Source: Alcaligenes faecalis (GTDB lineage: Bacteria; Pseudomonadota; Gammaproteobacteria; Burkholderiales; Burkholderiaceae_B). From it: a DNA stretch of 64,000 nucleotides. Position 1 is the first letter of the stretch. Each line of letters begins with the position of its first letter. Below are positions 25,766 to 33,337 of the stretch, piece by piece. The position numbers and the translations under genes were made by a program. The notes under the pieces were generated by a model. It had not been told where the DNA came from and did not search any database. It saw only the letters and a list, made by a program, of their open reading frames with translations. The DNA lies in NCBI RefSeq assembly GCF_002443155.1, contig NZ_CP023667.1, positions 1,674,001 through 1,738,000 on the forward strand. Reading direction: 5' to 3'.

Positions 25766-26221
25766 ATGTCTTTATTGAAATCCCGGAATTATAAAAAGCC
25801 TGTTTTTATAAACAGTTTTTTAAATCCCCTATTTGTTTTTATGGCATTGGGAAGTGTCCCTGCAATAGGGCATAGTGCATCCTTGGCCTGGGATGGCGAA
25901 CAGCTCAGCAATGCCATCACCACAAGCTCTCCTCGCACGCAACAAAGCTTCATGCCGCCAGAGGCGATACGCTCGCAGGCGAGCACACTGGGGAAGGTGG
26001 AGGTCAGCTATGACCATAACGGCCGAGCCGTGCTGAAAAGCCGTCTGTGCTTGCAAGGCGGTTCTTGCGTGGACATGAACGGTTCGGTATTAAGCACGCG
26101 GGCCTTTGCCGGCCAGGATGCACGTCATGGCTTTGTGCTGGAGCATGAAGTCTGGAGTTGGGCAGGAAGCACCGAGGCGGTTCGGGTGCGGGCATCGATC
26201 CGGGTGAATTACCAGCGATAG
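25766..26221 (+). CDS. Secreted protein of unknown function
   Basis: About 151 residues. With the start at 25766 the product has a basic n-region (KSRNYKK), a hydrophobic stretch (FVFMALGSVPAIG) and a likely signal peptidase site after HSA. An alternative ATG at 25730 gives an extra hydrophobic MKLIFICIKTQ; neither has a good ribosome site. The mature part carries two close cysteines (SRLCLQGGSCVDM) that could form a disulfide, and looks beta-rich to the end. The first third of the gene and its upstream region are AT-rich compared with the neighbours. It lies between pbpG (divergent) and the motA-like gene. No family recognised. Confidence 0.5.
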   Translation: MSLLKSRNYKKPVFINSFLNPLFVFMALGSVPAIGHSASLAWDGEQLSNAITTSSPRTQQSFMPPEAIRSQASTLGKVEVSYDHNGRAVLKSRLCLQGGSCVDMNGSVLSTRAFAGQDARHGFVLEHEVWSWAGSTEAVRVRASIRVNYQR

Positions 26222-26362
26222 CTCGACATGCGGAGACCGTTTCTGCATAAACGATTTAATTCTGCTTGTATTTGATCCACCTCAAAGTACAAGCCTAAAG
26301 AAACCTGCGCTACTGCCGATATGTAGTCCTGATGCCCATCGGGCCATAACCAGGACTTGTGC

Positions 26363-27178
26363 ATGAACCCCTCTACTCTGATCGGCATCGTCGCCAGCGT
26401 GCTGCTGTTTGCCGTAATCTTGTTTTTTACGGCAGAAAACCCCGCCTTGTTTGTGGACCTGCCCAGTCTGGCCGTGGTGCTGGTGGGCACCTTGGCCGCC
26501 ACGTTTATCAGCTATCCCTTAAGCGAAGTGGTCCGCATCTTTGGACTGATCGGAACCGTGCTGCGCAACGAGCGCTTGTACACCCAGCAGGACATGGATG
26601 AGCTGATCAATATCTCCCGACTGTGGATGATGGGGGATATCCGTGCAGTGGAAGAGGCACTGGAAAAAGTGGCCAACCCGTTTCTGAAAACCGGCGTTCA
26701 GTTGGTGATTGACCGGGCTCCCCAGGAAGATATTGAAGACCTTCTGCAATGGCGCATCAGCCGTTTGCGTGCTCGCGAACACGCAGAAGCGCAACTGTTT
26801 CGTTTGATGGCCAGCTTTGCGCCCGCCTTCGGCATGGTCGGCACGCTGATTGGCTTGGTCAACCTGATGTTCTTGCTGGGCGATGGTGACATTACCTCGA
26901 TTGGTCAGCAAATGGCGCTGGCCTTGATGACGACGTTCTATGGCGTGCTGCTCTCCAATCTGGTGTTCAAGCCTGTGGCCGTGAAGCTGGAGCGCCGTAC
27001 CGAGCAGCGCGTGGTCTTGATGAACATGATCATGCAAGGTGTGTCCATGATGAGCCAGCGTCGTGGCCCGGCCTTGATGCGCGAAACACTCAACTCTTTC
27101 ATGGCCCAGTATCAGGACGAGATCAATGACCGGGGTGGCCGCGACGATGACGCGGACCCGGCTCCGGAGCGAGGTTGA
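26363..27178 (+). CDS. MotA/PomA-like stator protein
   Basis: A 271-residue inner-membrane protein of the MotA/TolQ/ExbB family with four hydrophobic helices: about 5-23, 30-50, and a pair near 155-205 (FAPAFGMVGTLIGLVNLMFL is the conserved pore-lining helix). The cytoplasmic loop includes RLRAREHAEAQLFRLMA. It pairs with the OmpA/MotB-like protein encoded 4 bp downstream to form an ion-driven stator. ATG at 26363 has CCAGGA seven bases upstream; a TTG six bases earlier is less likely. No flagellar or chemotaxis genes are in the window, so this may be an auxiliary or non-flagellar stator. Confidence 0.8.
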   Translation: MNPSTLIGIVASVLLFAVILFFTAENPALFVDLPSLAVVLVGTLAATFISYPLSEVVRIFGLIGTVLRNERLYTQQDMDELINISRLWMMGDIRAVEEALEKVANPFLKTGVQLVIDRAPQEDIEDLLQWRISRLRAREHAEAQLFRLMASFAPAFGMVGTLIGLVNLMFLLGDGDITSIGQQMALALMTTFYGVLLSNLVFKPVAVKLERRTEQRVVLMNMIMQGVSMMSQRRGPALMRETLNSFMAQYQDEINDRGGRDDDADPAPERG

Positions 27179-27182
27179 TCCC

Positions 27183-28028
27183 ATGGGAAACATGGAGCAG
27201 GACCTGACCTTGGGTGAACTGGCTGACCGCCAGAAAGCCGTGCAAAAGGAACTGGAGCAAGCCCGGGGAGCCAAAATTGAACAGCAACTGGCCAGCAATC
27301 TGGGCAGCCGCCGTCGCAGCCGCCCCTGGAATGATCCGGGGCTGGCCGTACCCGAGGAGGAAGAGGCCTGGCTGACCACCTACCTGGACATGATGACCTT
27401 GTTGCTGGTCTTGATGATTGTGATGCTGTCCTTTGCGGGCAAGCGGGCACAAACGGCTGCGCAAGGGCAAGGCCAGGGCGGGGCGACGGTTGTTGCACAA
27501 GCGGGCAAGGATGGAGCCGGTGTGCTGCCTGCAGGCGCGGGTCTGTTTCCTGATGCCGGCCTGGGTGAAGGTCAAGGCAGGGGTAATCACGGTCTGGATC
27601 TGGATGGCCTGGGCGACAATATTGACGTGGTCATGAATGATCAGTCCGTGAGCTTTCGCATCAATAGCGAGATCCTGTTCAACTCGGGCGGTGCGGATCT
27701 GGGGCTGGAAGGCTTGACGGTTTTGCGTCAATTGGCGGCTGTATTGCAAAAATCCACCCATCCGATTGTGATTGAAGGCCATACGGACTCGGTGCCCATT
27801 CGCAGCTATCGCTATCCTTCCAACTGGGAGCTGTCCGGTGCACGTGCAGGCAGCGTGGTGCGTTATATGGAAGCCAATGGCATAGGCAGCCAACGCCTGA
27901 GCGCGGTCGGTTATGCCGATACCCGTCCTTTAGGTGACAATGCCACGCAGCAAGGACGCGCAACGAATCGACGGGTTGAAATCATTGTGCAGACCCCTCA
28001 GCCACAAGCTGAAACCCCCGTGCAATAA
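27183..28028 (+). CDS. MotB/OmpA-family peptidoglycan-binding stator protein
   Basis: A 281-residue protein with a long cytoplasmic N-terminus (about 1-60, coiled coil near AVQKELEQARGAK), one membrane helix (TTYLDMMTLLLVLMIVML, whose Asp is the conserved ion-carrying residue), a glycine-rich linker (about 88-135) and a C-terminal OmpA domain (IVIEGHTDSVPIRS, LSGARAGSVVRYM, ATNRRVEIIV). The start at 27183 follows GAGGTTGA. The N-terminal extension and Gly-rich plug region are longer than in classic MotB. It anchors the MotA-like partner to peptidoglycan. A terminator follows. Confidence 0.82.
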   Translation: MGNMEQDLTLGELADRQKAVQKELEQARGAKIEQQLASNLGSRRRSRPWNDPGLAVPEEEEAWLTTYLDMMTLLLVLMIVMLSFAGKRAQTAAQGQGQGGATVVAQAGKDGAGVLPAGAGLFPDAGLGEGQGRGNHGLDLDGLGDNIDVVMNDQSVSFRINSEILFNSGGADLGLEGLTVLRQLAAVLQKSTHPIVIEGHTDSVPIRSYRYPSNWELSGARAGSVVRYMEANGIGSQRLSAVGYADTRPLGDNATQQGRATNRRVEIIVQTPQPQAETPVQ

Positions 28029-28040
28029 GCCTTTAAAACA

Positions 28041-28075
28041 AAACCCCGGTTTGCGACATACAACCCGGGGTTTTT
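28041..28075 (+). terminator. Rho-independent terminator after the MotAB-like pair
   Basis: Stem AAACCCCGG / CCGGGGTTT (28041-28049, 28065-28073) followed by a T-run. Confidence 0.85.
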
Positions 28076-28106
28076 GTTTCGAGCCTTGCGTTCAACGCGT
28101 TCGACG

Positions 28107-29546
28107 TCAGTCCAGTACGCGTGTGGAGGACGCCAAGGTTCCCAAATCAAACTTGGGCAGATGACGACGCAAGGGCATGACCAGAACGCTGATCAGCACC
28201 GGCACGATGGCGGCCAGCAAGAAGGACTCCAGCAAGTAATCCATTGGCCCATCAGGGCGCGGGAACACGGCCAGACCGGCAACCAGGCCGCCCAGGGTGC
28301 TGATAGTCGCCGTAAAGCCATCGTAGCGGCGGCTGTACAAACCAAAGAACACAGGGAACGCCGCTGCCGAGCACAGCAAGTCTGCCAGCAGGAACAGGTA
28401 CAGCACGCTGAAACCTTGCGAAGAAGCGTACAGCACCGGGATGGAGCAAACCCAGATCAGGGAGCGTGCCAGACTCATCATTTGCGCGGTATTGCGATGG
28501 GGCATGATGCGGCCCAGGTCCACCGCAATCAGGCTGGAGACAGCACTGATGGCCGTATCGGCACTGCTCATCACCAGAGACAGGCCCAAAGGAATCAGCA
28601 ACACCAGGAACCAGACCGGCACATGCGGCAAAATAACGTTGAACAAGGCCACGGAGCTGTCACCGGATGAACCCAGGCCGACAAAAGCCAGGCCAAACAA
28701 ACCCATCAGGAAAATGAAGGGAGCCACAAACAGGCCACCCAGCAAAAAGCCGCGACGCATGGACTGGGTATCTTTGGCAGCATAAATGCGTTGCCAATTG
28801 CCCTGGTGAAACAGGCCGGTTAACAAGATGGCGACAAAGAAGGTCAGCCCGGCCTTGATACCGACCGGGTCGCTGAGCTCGATCAGGCGGGGCGCTTCCA
28901 GCTTGACGCTGTCAAACAGCTGTACCGGGCCGCCTACGGCTTGCCAGCCAAACATCACGATCAGGAATAGCATGGGCAGGATGACAAACATCTGCACCTT
29001 GTCGGTGAAGATGGACGCGCGCAGCCCGCCGTAAGAGGTGTAGATCAGTGTGGCCAGCAGCACAATGCTGGCGGTGACCCACAAAGGAATCGGGGCAATC
29101 AGGGTGATCATCTTGGACATGGCGGTGATTTCAGCCGTCATGGAGATGAACATGTAAAACAGCATGATGACCAAAGTCAGCGCATACATGGGGCGACCGT
29201 AGCGGGCAATCACAAATTCGCTCAGGCTGTGGCCGCGTGGCAGCAGTTCACGCATGCGTTTGCCCAGCGGAATCATGGCCAGACGGGGCGACATGGAACC
29301 GATGGCATAGCCGATGACAGCGCTCAGACCTCCCCAGGTAGCAGCCTGCGCGGGCGAGAACAGAATCCACGCGCCCAGCGAGGAGGCCAGTAAAGTCAGA
29401 ATGGTGGCGACGGAGCTTTGGCTATTGCGGGCCACCACAAAGTCTTCAAGCGAGTTTTTATAGTGGCGGGCGTACAGCACTCCGGCCAGGGCAAAAGCAG
29501 CAGAAAAAACGATCAGCCACAGGAGGGTGGCAGTTTGGTCCAGCAT
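28107..29546 (-). CDS. Sodium:solute symporter under TPP riboswitch control (ThiV-like)
   Basis: A 479-residue SSS-family transporter related to pantothenate/proline symporters, with about 13 hydrophobic helices. Landmarks include LEDFVVARNSQSSVATILTL, the unwound first core helix region (SSLGAWILFSPAQAATWGG) and LSLVMSSADTAISAVSSL. I set the start at 29546 (MLDQTATLLW) behind GGGGAGATCTC. A TPP aptamer lies in its 5' leader (29700-29790) with a perfect -35 just upstream. Riboswitch control points to thiamine or a thiamine precursor such as hydroxymethylpyrimidine as substrate; a group of TPP-regulated symporters of this family has been called ThiV in comparative work. Specificity here is inferred from regulation only. 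Confidence 0.82.
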   Translation of the reverse strand: MLDQTATLLWLIVFSAAFALAGVLYARHYKNSLEDFVVARNSQSSVATILTLLASSLGAWILFSPAQAATWGGLSAVIGYAIGSMSPRLAMIPLGKRMRELLPRGHSLSEFVIARYGRPMYALTLVIMLFYMFISMTAEITAMSKMITLIAPIPLWVTASIVLLATLIYTSYGGLRASIFTDKVQMFVILPMLFLIVMFGWQAVGGPVQLFDSVKLEAPRLIELSDPVGIKAGLTFFVAILLTGLFHQGNWQRIYAAKDTQSMRRGFLLGGLFVAPFIFLMGLFGLAFVGLGSSGDSSVALFNVILPHVPVWFLVLLIPLGLSLVMSSADTAISAVSSLIAVDLGRIMPHRNTAQMMSLARSLIWVCSIPVLYASSQGFSVLYLFLLADLLCSAAAFPVFFGLYSRRYDGFTATISTLGGLVAGLAVFPRPDGPMDYLLESFLLAAIVPVLISVLVMPLRRHLPKFDLGTLASSTRVLD

Positions 29547-29561
29547 GAGATCTCCCCAAAA

Positions 29562-29577
29562 GCCTGATTGAACAGGC
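29562..29577 (-). other. Small hairpin before the symporter start (possible expression platform)
   Basis: GCCTG / CAGGC with a 6-base loop followed by TTTT on the minus strand, immediately before the GGGGAG ribosome site. It could act as the terminator or anti-Shine-Dalgarno element of the TPP riboswitch. Confidence 0.4.
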
Positions 29578-29699
29578 ACAAACCGGCCAAGCTGGCGGGA
29601 TGCCAGAGCAGGGCGCAGAAAAATGGAGGGATTGAAATGGGGCGTGTGAGCTTGTGAATGCGCCGCACAGACAAGAGCGGGCAGGCTGCCAGGCCGCGT

Positions 29700-29790
29700 T
29701 TCCTTTCCCTTCGCCGGCATGATCCGGATCAGGTTCTAAGGGTTACCGCTTGAATGCGGAATCTCAGCCCGTTAAGGACTCCCCCAGGAA
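29700..29790 (-). ncRNA. TPP riboswitch (THI element) of the symporter gene
   Basis: Read on the minus strand: GGGGGAGTCC, then CTGAGA (29767-29762), a CCGC..GCGG stem, ACCTGATCCGGATCATGCCGG and GCGAAGGGA (the 3' conserved block occupying 29734-29706). These are the invariant parts of the TPP aptamer in correct order and spacing. It starts a few bases after the predicted transcription start and lies about 155 bases before the symporter ATG. High TPP should shut expression off. Confidence 0.95.
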
Positions 29791-29799
29791 CAGGCTGAA

Positions 29800-29828
29800 A
29801 GAGTAGGAGAGCTTCTTTCAAATGTCAA
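29800..29828 (-). promoter_or_regulatory. Promoter of the TPP-regulated symporter
   Basis: TTGACA (29828-29823) is a perfect -35, followed after exactly 17 bp by TACTCT (29805-29800) as -10. Transcription would begin near 29793, just before the TPP aptamer. Confidence 0.65.
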
Positions 29829-29851
29829 TAATACGGTTGAGGCCAATTTAT

Positions 29852-29859
29852 GCTATGGT
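29852..29859 (+). promoter_or_regulatory. Putative extended -10 promoter of the SDR-LLM operon
   Basis: TG-C-TATGGT fits an extended -10 element. The start would fall near 29866, directly before the second TPP aptamer. No good -35 is visible. Confidence 0.4.
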
Positions 29860-29866
29860 CTGCCTG

Positions 29867-29948
29867 CGGCACGGGGTGTCCTTCTTGGAAAGGGCTGAGA
29901 TAAAACCCGTCGAACCTGATCCAGCTCATACTGGCGAAGGGATGTCCG
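29867..29948 (+). ncRNA. TPP riboswitch of the SDR-flavin monooxygenase operon
   Basis: Plus-strand aptamer with CGGGGTGTCC, CTGAGA (29895-29900), the short ACCC element and the 3' block ACCTGATCCAGCTCAT-ACTGGCGAAGGGA (29914-29942). All conserved parts occur in the correct order. About 60 bases separate it from the ATG at 30010, so control of translation initiation (masking AAGGA at 30000-30004) is more likely than a distant terminator. It is divergent to the other TPP riboswitch, with about 76 bp between the aptamers. Confidence 0.95.
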
Positions 29949-30009
29949 AAGCCATAGCCCTGCGTCCGAACCGGGCCGACATCCTCGCCGAATTTTTGCA
30001 AGGAATGTC

Positions 30010-30792
30010 ATGTCTGTGGAACACGTCTCGGAACTCTCCCAACAACTTGTTCTGGTCACCGGCGGCGCACGCGGCCTGGGGGCTTGTCTGGTACGTGCGT
30101 TTGCACGTCAGGGCGCCAAGGTTGTCATCAACTACCTGAAAAGTGAAGCAGCCGCCCAGGCGCTGGCGGCCGAGTTTCCGCAGCAATGTCTGGCCGTGCA
30201 GGCCGACGTAACGGACGCCGCTTCTGTGCAAGCCTTGTTTGCCAAGGCCCAGGCGCATTTTGGCCAAGCCATCACTACGGTCGTCAATAACGCCTTGCCT
30301 GAATTTTCTTTTAACGGCGATGCCCGTCCTCATGCGGATACCCTGAAGTGGTCGCAACTGAACCAGCAGCTGGAAGGCATTGTGGGCGGTGCCTTGAACA
30401 CCACACAAGCGGCTTTGCCCGGTATGAAGCAAGCGGGCTTTGGTCGCATCATCAATATTGGTACGAACCTGTTCCAGAACCCCGTGGTGCCTTATCACGA
30501 CTACACCGCCGCCAAGGCTGCCTTGTTGTCCATGACACGCACCCTGTCACACGATCTGGGACCGGATCAGATTACCGTGAACATGATTTCCGGTGGCTTG
30601 CTGCGCACAACGGATGCGTCTGCGGCCACGCCTGAAGCGGTGTTTGATTTGATTGCGGCCAGCACACCGCTGCGTCGCGTGACCACGCCTGAAGAATTTG
30701 CCGATGCGGCCTTGTTCTTTGCCGGTCCGTGGGCTCGTGCCGTAACAGGACAGAATCTGGTTGTTGACGGTGGATTGGTGAAAAACGGATGA
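30010..30792 (+). CDS. Short-chain dehydrogenase (3-oxoacyl-ACP reductase-like) under TPP riboswitch control
   Basis: A 260-residue classical SDR. Cofactor motif VTGGARGLGACLVRAFA (TGxxxGxG, about 14-30), NNA at VVNNALPEFS, catalytic Tyr-Lys as YHDYTAAKAALLS (YxxxK, about 160-164) and the C-terminal VTGQNLVVDGGL. FabG-like in build, but the usual catalytic Ser sits in an unusual GTNLFQNPVVPYH region, where Thr/Asn replace the SxS pattern. The ATG at 30010 has AAGGA five bases upstream. It is the first gene behind a TPP riboswitch and its stop overlaps the start of the flavin monooxygenase (ATGA). Role probably in salvage or breakdown of a thiamine-related compound; the reaction is unknown. 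Confidence 0.85.
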   Translation: MSVEHVSELSQQLVLVTGGARGLGACLVRAFARQGAKVVINYLKSEAAAQALAAEFPQQCLAVQADVTDAASVQALFAKAQAHFGQAITTVVNNALPEFSFNGDARPHADTLKWSQLNQQLEGIVGGALNTTQAALPGMKQAGFGRIINIGTNLFQNPVVPYHDYTAAKAALLSMTRTLSHDLGPDQITVNMISGGLLRTTDASAATPEAVFDLIAASTPLRRVTTPEEFADAALFFAGPWARAVTGQNLVVDGGLVKNG

Positions 30793-32081
30793 GACAGCTG
30801 CATTTCAATTTGTTCATCATGGGCTGCGGACATCACAAAGCAGCCTGGCGTCACCCGGATTCGCAGGTCGAGCGTTTAGGCGATGTGCGGTTCTATGAAG
30901 AACTGACGCAGATCGCGGAACGCGGCAAGCTGGATGCCATTTTCTTCGCCGATGGTCAGTCCAGCGATAACGTGTCTGATGGCCCACGCTGGTTTCTGGA
31001 ACCCTTGACCATGATGGCCGCGCTGGCGCGAGCCACCGAGCGTATCGGCCTGATCAGCACCGTTTCCAGCACTTTCTATACGCCCTTTGTGGCAGCGCGC
31101 ATGTTGTGCTCTTTGGATCACGTGTCCAAAGGACGCATGGGCTGGAATGTGGTCACGTCCATGTTCGATTCGGAAGCACGTAATCACGGTTACGAAGCCA
31201 TGCCTGACCATGCCTGGCGCTACGCGCGGGCTGAAGAATTTGTGAATACGGCCCTGAAACTGTTCGACTCCTGGAGCGACAGCGCCTTGGTCATGGACCG
31301 AAAGGGTGATTACGCCAAAGTGGATCAGGTGCGCCAGATCCTGCACAAGGGCGATCACTTTTTGGTTGATGGCCCCTTGACCTTGCCGCGCTCGCCGCAA
31401 GGCCAGCCTGTGCTGTTTCAGGCGGGTGCCTCTGAACAAGGCCGGGATTTGGCCGCGCGCAAAGCCGAGGCTATTTATGCCGTGGCGTATGACTTGCCTT
31501 CGGCTCAATCCTATTACCGCGATATCAAACGACGCGTGCGTGAAACGGGTCGAGGCGTGGATGTGCCCGTAATGCCAGGTCTGGTGACTTATGTGGGTTC
31601 CACCATGGAAGAGGCACGCCGCAAGCAGCAGGAACTGGATGAGCTTTTGCCAGCCGAGACTTCCTTGCGTCAGCTGGGCATGTTTGTCGGCCAGGACTGC
31701 ATGAACTGGGAGCTGGATGCGCCTGTGCCACCGCTACCGCCTTTGGAAAGCTTCAAAGGTCCCAAAGGGCGCTATGCCACCATGCTGCGTATTGTGGAGA
31801 TGGAAAAACCGACAGTACGTCAATTGCTGGGACGGATCGCTGCCGGTGGTGGTCATTGCACCATGGTCGGCACGCCGGAATCCATTGCCGATCAGATTGA
31901 GCAATGGTGGCGCAATGAAGGCGCGGATGGTTTTAACCTGATGCCACCTTCCTTGCCCAATGGCATTCGTGATTTTGTTGAGCAGGTGATTCCGGTTCTG
32001 CAAAAACGCGGTCTGTTCCGCCAGGAATACGAGCACGCCACTTTGCGTGGCCATCTGGGTCTGGAGCGTCCTGCGGCTTGA
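30789..32081 (+). CDS. LLM-class flavin-dependent monooxygenase (NtaA/SnaA/DszA family)
   Basis: A 430-residue TIM-barrel flavin monooxygenase like nitrilotriacetate monooxygenase and DszA. Typical features: MRQLHFNLFIMGCGHHKAAW start, KLDAIFFADGQ, GLISTVSSTFYTPFVAARM, GWNVVTSMFDSEARNHG, PVLFQAGASEQGRDLAA and GFNLMPPSLPNGIRDFVEQV. Members use FMNH2 supplied by a separate reductase to open or cleave N- and S-containing compounds. The gene is translationally coupled to the SDR and lies in a TPP-riboswitch operon, so an oxidised thiamine, thiazole or pyrimidine derivative is a reasonable substrate guess. No flavin reductase gene is adjacent. A terminator follows at 32099-32135. Confidence 0.88.
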   Translation: MRQLHFNLFIMGCGHHKAAWRHPDSQVERLGDVRFYEELTQIAERGKLDAIFFADGQSSDNVSDGPRWFLEPLTMMAALARATERIGLISTVSSTFYTPFVAARMLCSLDHVSKGRMGWNVVTSMFDSEARNHGYEAMPDHAWRYARAEEFVNTALKLFDSWSDSALVMDRKGDYAKVDQVRQILHKGDHFLVDGPLTLPRSPQGQPVLFQAGASEQGRDLAARKAEAIYAVAYDLPSAQSYYRDIKRRVRETGRGVDVPVMPGLVTYVGSTMEEARRKQQELDELLPAETSLRQLGMFVGQDCMNWELDAPVPPLPPLESFKGPKGRYATMLRIVEMEKPTVRQLLGRIAAGGGHCTMVGTPESIADQIEQWWRNEGADGFNLMPPSLPNGIRDFVEQVIPVLQKRGLFRQEYEHATLRGHLGLERPAA

Positions 32082-32098
32082 TGCCCGGATCAGAAAAT

Positions 32099-32135
32099 AG
32101 CGGACATTTCCATGGACGGATTTGTCCGCTTTTTC
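32099..32135 (+). terminator. Terminator of the SDR-LLM operon
   Basis: Stem AGCGGACA / TGTCCGCT (32099-32106, 32123-32130) followed by TTTTT. Confidence 0.78.
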
Positions 32136-32233
32136 CCTAGGGGGAAGGGGCTACGAAGTTCCTGAAGTTTGCTATCCTTAATGCTTTAATTGTCGCCTGC
32201 TTAACGAGCAGCGAGCTGTATAGGGATCGCACT

Positions 32234-32983
32234 ATGAAAACCGCCGTTGTCACCGGGGCCTCCTCAGGGTTTGGGGCTGCGCTTGCCCGTAAATTGGTAT
32301 CTGAAGGACATACTGTGCTGGGTCTGGCGCGTCGTCAGGACAAGCTGGATGCTCTGGCGGCCGAGCTGGGCGAGCGTTTTGTACCGGTCAGCGTGGATTT
32401 GACTGATCGCGCGCGTGCCGAGGCGGTTTTGACCGATCTGACAGCTCGTTACCCCCAAATCGACGTACTGATCAATAACGCCGGCTTGGCGCTGGGCGTG
32501 GACAAGGCGCAAGACGCCAGGATGGATCAGTGGGACACCATGGTGGCCACCAATATCAGCGCGTTGCTGCACATTACGCACGCCTTGCTGCCAGGTATGG
32601 TCAAGCAGAACAAGGGCCACATCATCAATCTGGGCTCGACCGCGGGCGAATACGCTTACGCGGGTGGCAATGTGTACGGCGCTACCAAGGCTTTTGTTCA
32701 TCATCTGGGCATGAATCTGCGCGCCGACCTGTCGGGTACAGCAGTTCGTGTGTCTACCGTGGCTCCTGGCCTCTGTTCCGGCACGGACTTCTCTACCGTT
32801 CGTCTGGGCGATAAAGATAAAGCTGCTGCGCTTTACCAGAACGTGGATGCGCTAACGCCCGAGGATATCGCCAACACCATTGCCTGGATCATGAACGCGC
32901 CTGCCCATATGAACGTCAACTACATCGAGTTGATGCCTGTGGCGCAAAGCTTTGCAGGCTTGAGCGTGCATCGCAAGGCTTAA
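32234..32983 (+). CDS. ydfG: YdfG-like NADP-dependent 3-hydroxy acid dehydrogenase
   Basis: A 249-residue SDR. Cofactor motif VVTGASSGFGAALARKL (about 5-21), NNAG in LINNAGLALGVD, catalytic Ser in INLGSTAGEYAY and YGATK (YxxxK). The C-terminal NVDALTPEDIAN, PAHMNVNYIELMPVAQSFAG and SVHRKA match E. coli YdfG, which oxidises L-allo-threonine and serine and reduces malonic semialdehyde to 3-hydroxypropionate. It lies between the TPP operon and the FMN riboswitch and is probably transcribed alone. Confidence 0.88.
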   Translation: MKTAVVTGASSGFGAALARKLVSEGHTVLGLARRQDKLDALAAELGERFVPVSVDLTDRARAEAVLTDLTARYPQIDVLINNAGLALGVDKAQDARMDQWDTMVATNISALLHITHALLPGMVKQNKGHIINLGSTAGEYAYAGGNVYGATKAFVHHLGMNLRADLSGTAVRVSTVAPGLCSGTDFSTVRLGDKDKAAALYQNVDALTPEDIANTIAWIMNAPAHMNVNYIELMPVAQSFAGLSVHRKA

Positions 32984-33041
32984 GCTTGGTGACTGGCCCT
33001 GGTCTGGCTTGATTAGACTTGGGCTCCGGTCTTACACTGCA

Positions 33042-33181
33042 AACGTCTTCAGGGCGGGGTGAAATTCCCCACCGGCGGTAAGGGAGCCATTCCCCAGCCC
33101 GCGAGCGCTTTCCCCTTGGGAAAGGTCAGCAGATCAGGTGAGAAACCTGGGCCGACGGTGAGAGTCCGGATGAAAGAAGAT
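33042..33181 (+). ncRNA. FMN riboswitch (RFN element)
   Basis: The conserved pieces occur in order: TCTTCAGGGCGGGGTGAAAT, TCCCCACCGGCGGTAA, AGCCCGCGAGCG, GTCAGCAGATC, GGTGAGAAACC, GCCGACGGTGAGAGTCCGGA and TGAAAGAAGA. All six helices can form. A terminator-like hairpin (33188-33222) follows at once as expression platform. It governs riboflavin synthase 155 bases downstream. Confidence 0.97.
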
Positions 33182-33187
33182 GAAGCA

Positions 33188-33222
33188 TCGCTGCCTTGTG
33201 AGCAAGGCAGCGACGTGTTTTA
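33188..33222 (+). terminator. Expression-platform terminator of the FMN riboswitch
   Basis: Perfect 11-bp stem TCGCTGCCTTG / CAAGGCAGCGA (33188-33198, 33203-33213) with a TGAG loop, followed by CGTGTTTTATT. Expected to form when FMN is bound. Confidence 0.8.
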
Positions 33223-33265
33223 TTGCTGCCCGGAGGACGCATTGTTTAATCAAGGATGCGTTCAA

Positions 33266-33337
33266 ATGAAAAATCTGAAAATTTCCCCTGCATTAGCCGT
33301 TGGTCTTTTGCATGAGTTCTGCGAAGGAGCGTGCTGA
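33266..33337 (+). CDS. 23-codon leader ORF coupled to riboflavin synthase
   Basis: A short ORF, MKNLKISPALAVGLLHEFC then EGAC, with AAGGA nine bases before its ATG. Its TGA stop overlaps the riboflavin synthase ATG (TGATG at 33335-33339), the classic layout for translational coupling. It lies between the riboswitch terminator and ribE. It may simply feed ribosomes to ribE, or be a regulatory leader peptide. Too short for any family match, so the call rests on layout alone. Confidence 0.45.
   Translation: MKNLKISPALAVGLLHEFCEGAC

Noticed and set aside
26363..28028. MotAB-like pair as part of a Zorya-type defence system
   Set aside because: No ZorC/ZorD/ZorE-like helicase or nuclease gene follows; the next gene is a TPP-regulated symporter on the other strand.
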